Below, piece after piece: positions 44,433 through 46,860 of a DNA stretch of 46,860 nucleotides. The notes below the pieces were generated by a model. The model did not search any database. It was given only the letters and a program-made list of their open reading frames with translations, and was not told where the DNA came from. The translations under genes and the position numbers were made by a program. The stretch comes from Prochlorococcus sp. AG-409-A22 (lineage in GTDB: Bacteria; Cyanobacteriota; Cyanobacteriia; PCC-6307; Cyanobiaceae), in NCBI GenBank assembly GCA_003216135.1, contig QCJI01000008.1, positions 1 to 46,860 of the forward strand. Direction: 5' to 3'. Numbering within the stretch: the stretch's first letter is position 1; the number at the start of each line of letters is the position of its first letter.

Positions 44433-45648
44433 TTTTATCCCACCACTTAAACATAGAAATAAGAATTTGATTACTTAATTCCATACCTTTTGGGTCACTT
44501 AAGAAAAACCTATTACCATTTCTAACTAATAGACCACTTTCTACATACATCTCCCATTCTTTTAGTAAAGTTCTTAAATTAATTTCAAATTCTTTTTTCT
44601 CCCATTGTTGTTCTTCAAATAGTTTATAAATATCTACACCTTCTCTAAGTCTCATACCCAACATAATTTTCTCATCTAATTCCCTATAAAGAAAATCTTT
44701 ATTAACTAGTGAAGAATCTAAGCTATTTTCACATTGATTAATTACCCATTTTTTGTATTCCTTACTAATTCTTGGTCTAGTAAACTTTTCCCCCCAAGGA
44801 GAACTAGTTGAACCTTGCCCAAAGCTCCACCATCCTAATCCAGTCCAATAGACTCTGTTATGCCTAGATTGATGACCAGGAAGACAATAATTTGAAATTT
44901 CATACCTAGAATACCCTGATCCTTTCAAAATAAAATTTGTGTATTCACTATTACTAAAAGCATCATCATGACTAGGTAATTGTAATTCACCTAAATCAAA
45001 TAGTTTTCGAAAAACAGTTCCAGGTTCTATATTTAACTCATAAATCGATATATGCGGGGGAGAAAAGTTTATCGTTTTTTTCAAGTCTTCTTGCCATTCT
45101 CTAAAACCACTAAGTGGTAAATTTTGAATTAAATCTAAACTCCAACTCTTTATAAGGCCAGAATCGTATGTTTTCTTTAACCATAAAGAACATTTTTCAA
45201 CATCTTCTCTTAAATGTCTTCTTCCCGCATTTTGAAGTATCTGATTATTAAAACTTTGTGCTCCAAGGCTAAATCTATTTATTCCAGCATTTATAAATCC
45301 GTAAAGATCATCTTGATTAAAACTCGCAGGATCAACCTCCATAGTAATTTCTGCACCATAATCCAATCCGTAATTCTCTTTAAAAAGGTTTATTAAATCT
45401 TTAATTTGCTGAGGACATAAAATTGAAGGTGTCCCGCCACCAATATAAATTGTTGAAAGAGGGGATTTATGTTTAATTGACAATATTTCTTTATACAAAA
45501 AGTGTAAATATTCTTTTATGGTTTTACTTCCGTACCCTTGAGAACTTTCGATTTTGTTACCTAAAGGTATTACTGCAAAATCACAATAAAAGCACCTTCT
45601 ATGGCAAAAAGGGATATGTATATAGGCACTTCTTGGAAACTTATTCAT
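44425..45648 (-). CDS. hemW: HemW/HemN-like radical SAM protein
   Basis: The 407-residue protein begins with YIHIPFCHRRCFYCDFAV, a radical SAM CX3CX2C site (Cys15, Cys19, Cys22), then TIYIGGGTPSIL, EVDPASFNQDDL and NRFSLGAQSFN. The C-terminal HemN_C-like domain carries MLGMRLREGVD. The lack of the additional cysteine of true HemN favours HemW, a heme chaperone, over coproporphyrinogen III dehydrogenase. The length and layout fit HemW. Confidence 0.88.
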   Translation of the reverse strand: MNKFPRSAYIHIPFCHRRCFYCDFAVIPLGNKIESSQGYGSKTIKEYLHFLYKEILSIKHKSPLSTIYIGGGTPSILCPQQIKDLINLFKENYGLDYGAEITMEVDPASFNQDDLYGFINAGINRFSLGAQSFNNQILQNAGRRHLREDVEKCSLWLKKTYDSGLIKSWSLDLIQNLPLSGFREWQEDLKKTINFSPPHISIYELNIEPGTVFRKLFDLGELQLPSHDDAFSNSEYTNFILKGSGYSRYEISNYCLPGHQSRHNRVYWTGLGWWSFGQGSTSSPWGEKFTRPRISKEYKKWVINQCENSLDSSLVNKDFLYRELDEKIMLGMRLREGVDIYKLFEEQQWEKKEFEINLRTLLKEWEMYVESGLLVRNGNRFFLSDPKGMELSNQILISMFKWWDKIN

Positions 45649-45744
45649 AAATTAATTATATTTTTTAGCTAAAAAATTATATTGAGGAGAGTAAAAAATA
45701 AAATCTTTATTTACTCAATTAATAAATCCTTGTAGATTAGATAT

Positions 45745-46854
45745 ATGACAGATATTTTAGTATTAATTTTATTTATATTATCTGGAGCTGCTTCAGGATG
45801 GCTTGGAGTTGATTTATTACCTGTAGATATACTCAAACAGGTTTCTAATGTTGAAGGTTTTAGAATCGTATTAGCAATAATAGGTTTTTTTTTAGGACTA
45901 GCAGCTGGGTTTGTATTTTTACAACTTAGAAAGACATTTCTTGATCAAATAAGAACAATGCCAACAGATTTACTCATTAGTAGATCTGTTGGATTAATTT
46001 TAGGCTTACTCGTAGCGAATTTACTCCTTGCCCCAATATTATTAATTCCTTTCCCTAGAGAAGTCTTTTTTGCAAAGCCCTTAGCCGCAATATTGAGCAA
46101 TATTTTCTTTGGTGCCCTTGGATATAAGTTAGCTGATACTCATGGCAGAACATTATTGAGACTATTCAATCCTAATAATACTGATGCATACTTAGTAAAC
46201 GAAGGGATACTTCCAGCTGCAAGCCCAAAAATTCTTGATACCAGTGTAATTATAGATGGCCGAATAAATGGTCTATTAAATTGTGGTTTATTAGAGGGGC
46301 AATTAATTGTGGCACAAAGTGTAATTAATGAATTACAAACCTTAGCAGATTCGAGTAGTAACGAAAAAAGATCTAAAGGAAGAAGAGGCCTCAAATTATT
46401 GAAAGAACTAAGAGATTTATATGGAAGAAGACTGGTAATAAACCCAACAAAGTATGAAGGTAATGGTGTAGATGAAAAACTCTTAAAAATTACTGAGGAC
46501 ATGGCAGGAACTCTAATAACAGCAGATTATAATCTTTCTCAAATTGCGGAAGTAAAAGAATTAAAAGTTATGAATTTAAGCGATTTAGTTATCGCTTTGA
46601 GGCCAGAGGTACAGCCAGGAGAATCACTTAATATAAAAATTGTCAGAGAAGGAAAAGAAAAAATGCAAGGAATTGGATATTTAGATGACGGAACCATGGT
46701 AGTTATTGATGAAGCAAAAGAATTTGTTGGTAGCAGATTAGACATTGTGATCACAGGTGCTTTACAAACTCCTACTGGAAGAATGGCATTTGGAAAACTA
46801 ATAAATAATCCTGAGTCAAACAAATCTTTTAAATCTTCAGCAACACAGGGCTAA
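45745..46854 (+). CDS. PIN-TRAM domain membrane protein (YacL-like)
   Basis: The 369-residue protein has four N-terminal membrane spans (about residues 3-20, 41-60, 82-104, 112-130). A PIN nuclease domain starts at KILDTSVIIDGRI (Asp165 in the acidic site), with further acidic residues in ITADYNLSQIAEV. A C-terminal TRAM domain (about 300-355, PGESLNIKIVREGKEKMQGIGY) follows. The layout matches B. subtilis YacL-type proteins, conserved in cyanobacteria. The PIN acidic residues suggest RNase activity at the membrane; the target is unknown. It ends six bases before the window edge. Confidence 0.88.
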   Translation: MTDILVLILFILSGAASGWLGVDLLPVDILKQVSNVEGFRIVLAIIGFFLGLAAGFVFLQLRKTFLDQIRTMPTDLLISRSVGLILGLLVANLLLAPILLIPFPREVFFAKPLAAILSNIFFGALGYKLADTHGRTLLRLFNPNNTDAYLVNEGILPAASPKILDTSVIIDGRINGLLNCGLLEGQLIVAQSVINELQTLADSSSNEKRSKGRRGLKLLKELRDLYGRRLVINPTKYEGNGVDEKLLKITEDMAGTLITADYNLSQIAEVKELKVMNLSDLVIALRPEVQPGESLNIKIVREGKEKMQGIGYLDDGTMVVIDEAKEFVGSRLDIVITGALQTPTGRMAFGKLINNPESNKSFKSSATQG

Positions 46855-46860
46855 ATCTAG

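Noticed and set aside
1-46854. CRISPR arrays, insertion sequences, prophage or rRNA genes
   Set aside because: No spaced direct repeats, transposase or integrase motifs, or rRNA sequences were seen; the only tandem repeats found are the ffh and rpsP coding repeats.

Overview
The window is a compact, very AT-rich bacterial chromosome segment. I read it as a picocyanobacterium of the Prochlorococcus type, most likely a high-light-adapted lineage. The reasons are the strong A/T bias at third codon positions, very short or overlapping intergenic gaps, many TTG/GTG starts, few visible Shine-Dalgarno sequences, the nickel superoxide dismutase, the cyanobacterial two-domain ThiE, an Ftn2/ARC6-like division protein and a cyanobacterial group 2 sigma factor. 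The organism call is inference from gene content. No insertion sequence, CRISPR array, prophage or rRNA operon is visible.

Layout. 1-8.5 kb: the 3' part of cobL (cobalamin), NAD kinase, pheS, surE, a DUF3611 membrane protein, ribF, thiE-thiS, two very small ORFs, then a tightly coupled minus-strand trio ispF / exported hypothetical / larB. 8.5-11.05 kb: a loosely packed accessory patch between ispF and trmD, with a 45-codon ORF, a PhyH-like dioxygenase and an aldo/keto reductase. 11.1-19.1 kb: era-trmD, a conserved hypothetical, and a minus-strand run ftn2-like, ffh, rpsP, phoH, Bax-inhibitor-1-like protein. 19.2-25.6 kb: pdhA, a sigma factor, the NAD(P)HX repair enzyme, mnmA and lnt. 25.7-27.9 kb: an FKBP isomerase, then a nickel module (sodN, its maturation protease, and a convergent nickel permease). 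27.9-32.7 kb: an RNA methyltransferase-lpd-trpC operon and murA. 32.7-38.5 kb: a gene-poor gap, tRNA-Leu(CAA) almost touching argD, folC, and a minus-strand pair of a CodA-like deaminase with a GlcD-like flavoprotein, then tRNA-His(GTG). 38.6-46.9 kb: miaB, a reduced division/cell-wall cluster (ddl, small membrane protein, ftsQ, ftsZ), the SRP RNA on the minus strand, panB, a HemW/HemN-like radical SAM enzyme and a PIN-TRAM membrane protein.

Connections. Both SRP components, Ffh and the 4.5S-type RNA, are present. PdhA (E1 alpha) and Lpd (E3) belong to the same pyruvate dehydrogenase complex but sit in separate operons. The cofactor genes cover B12, NAD(P), riboflavin/FAD, thiamine, folate and pantothenate. 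Most of the window is core genome. The parts most worth following are the ispF-trmD patch, the nickel module with a separate larB, the deaminase/flavoprotein pair, the tRNA-Leu/argD junction and the methyltransferase that lacks a canonical start codon.
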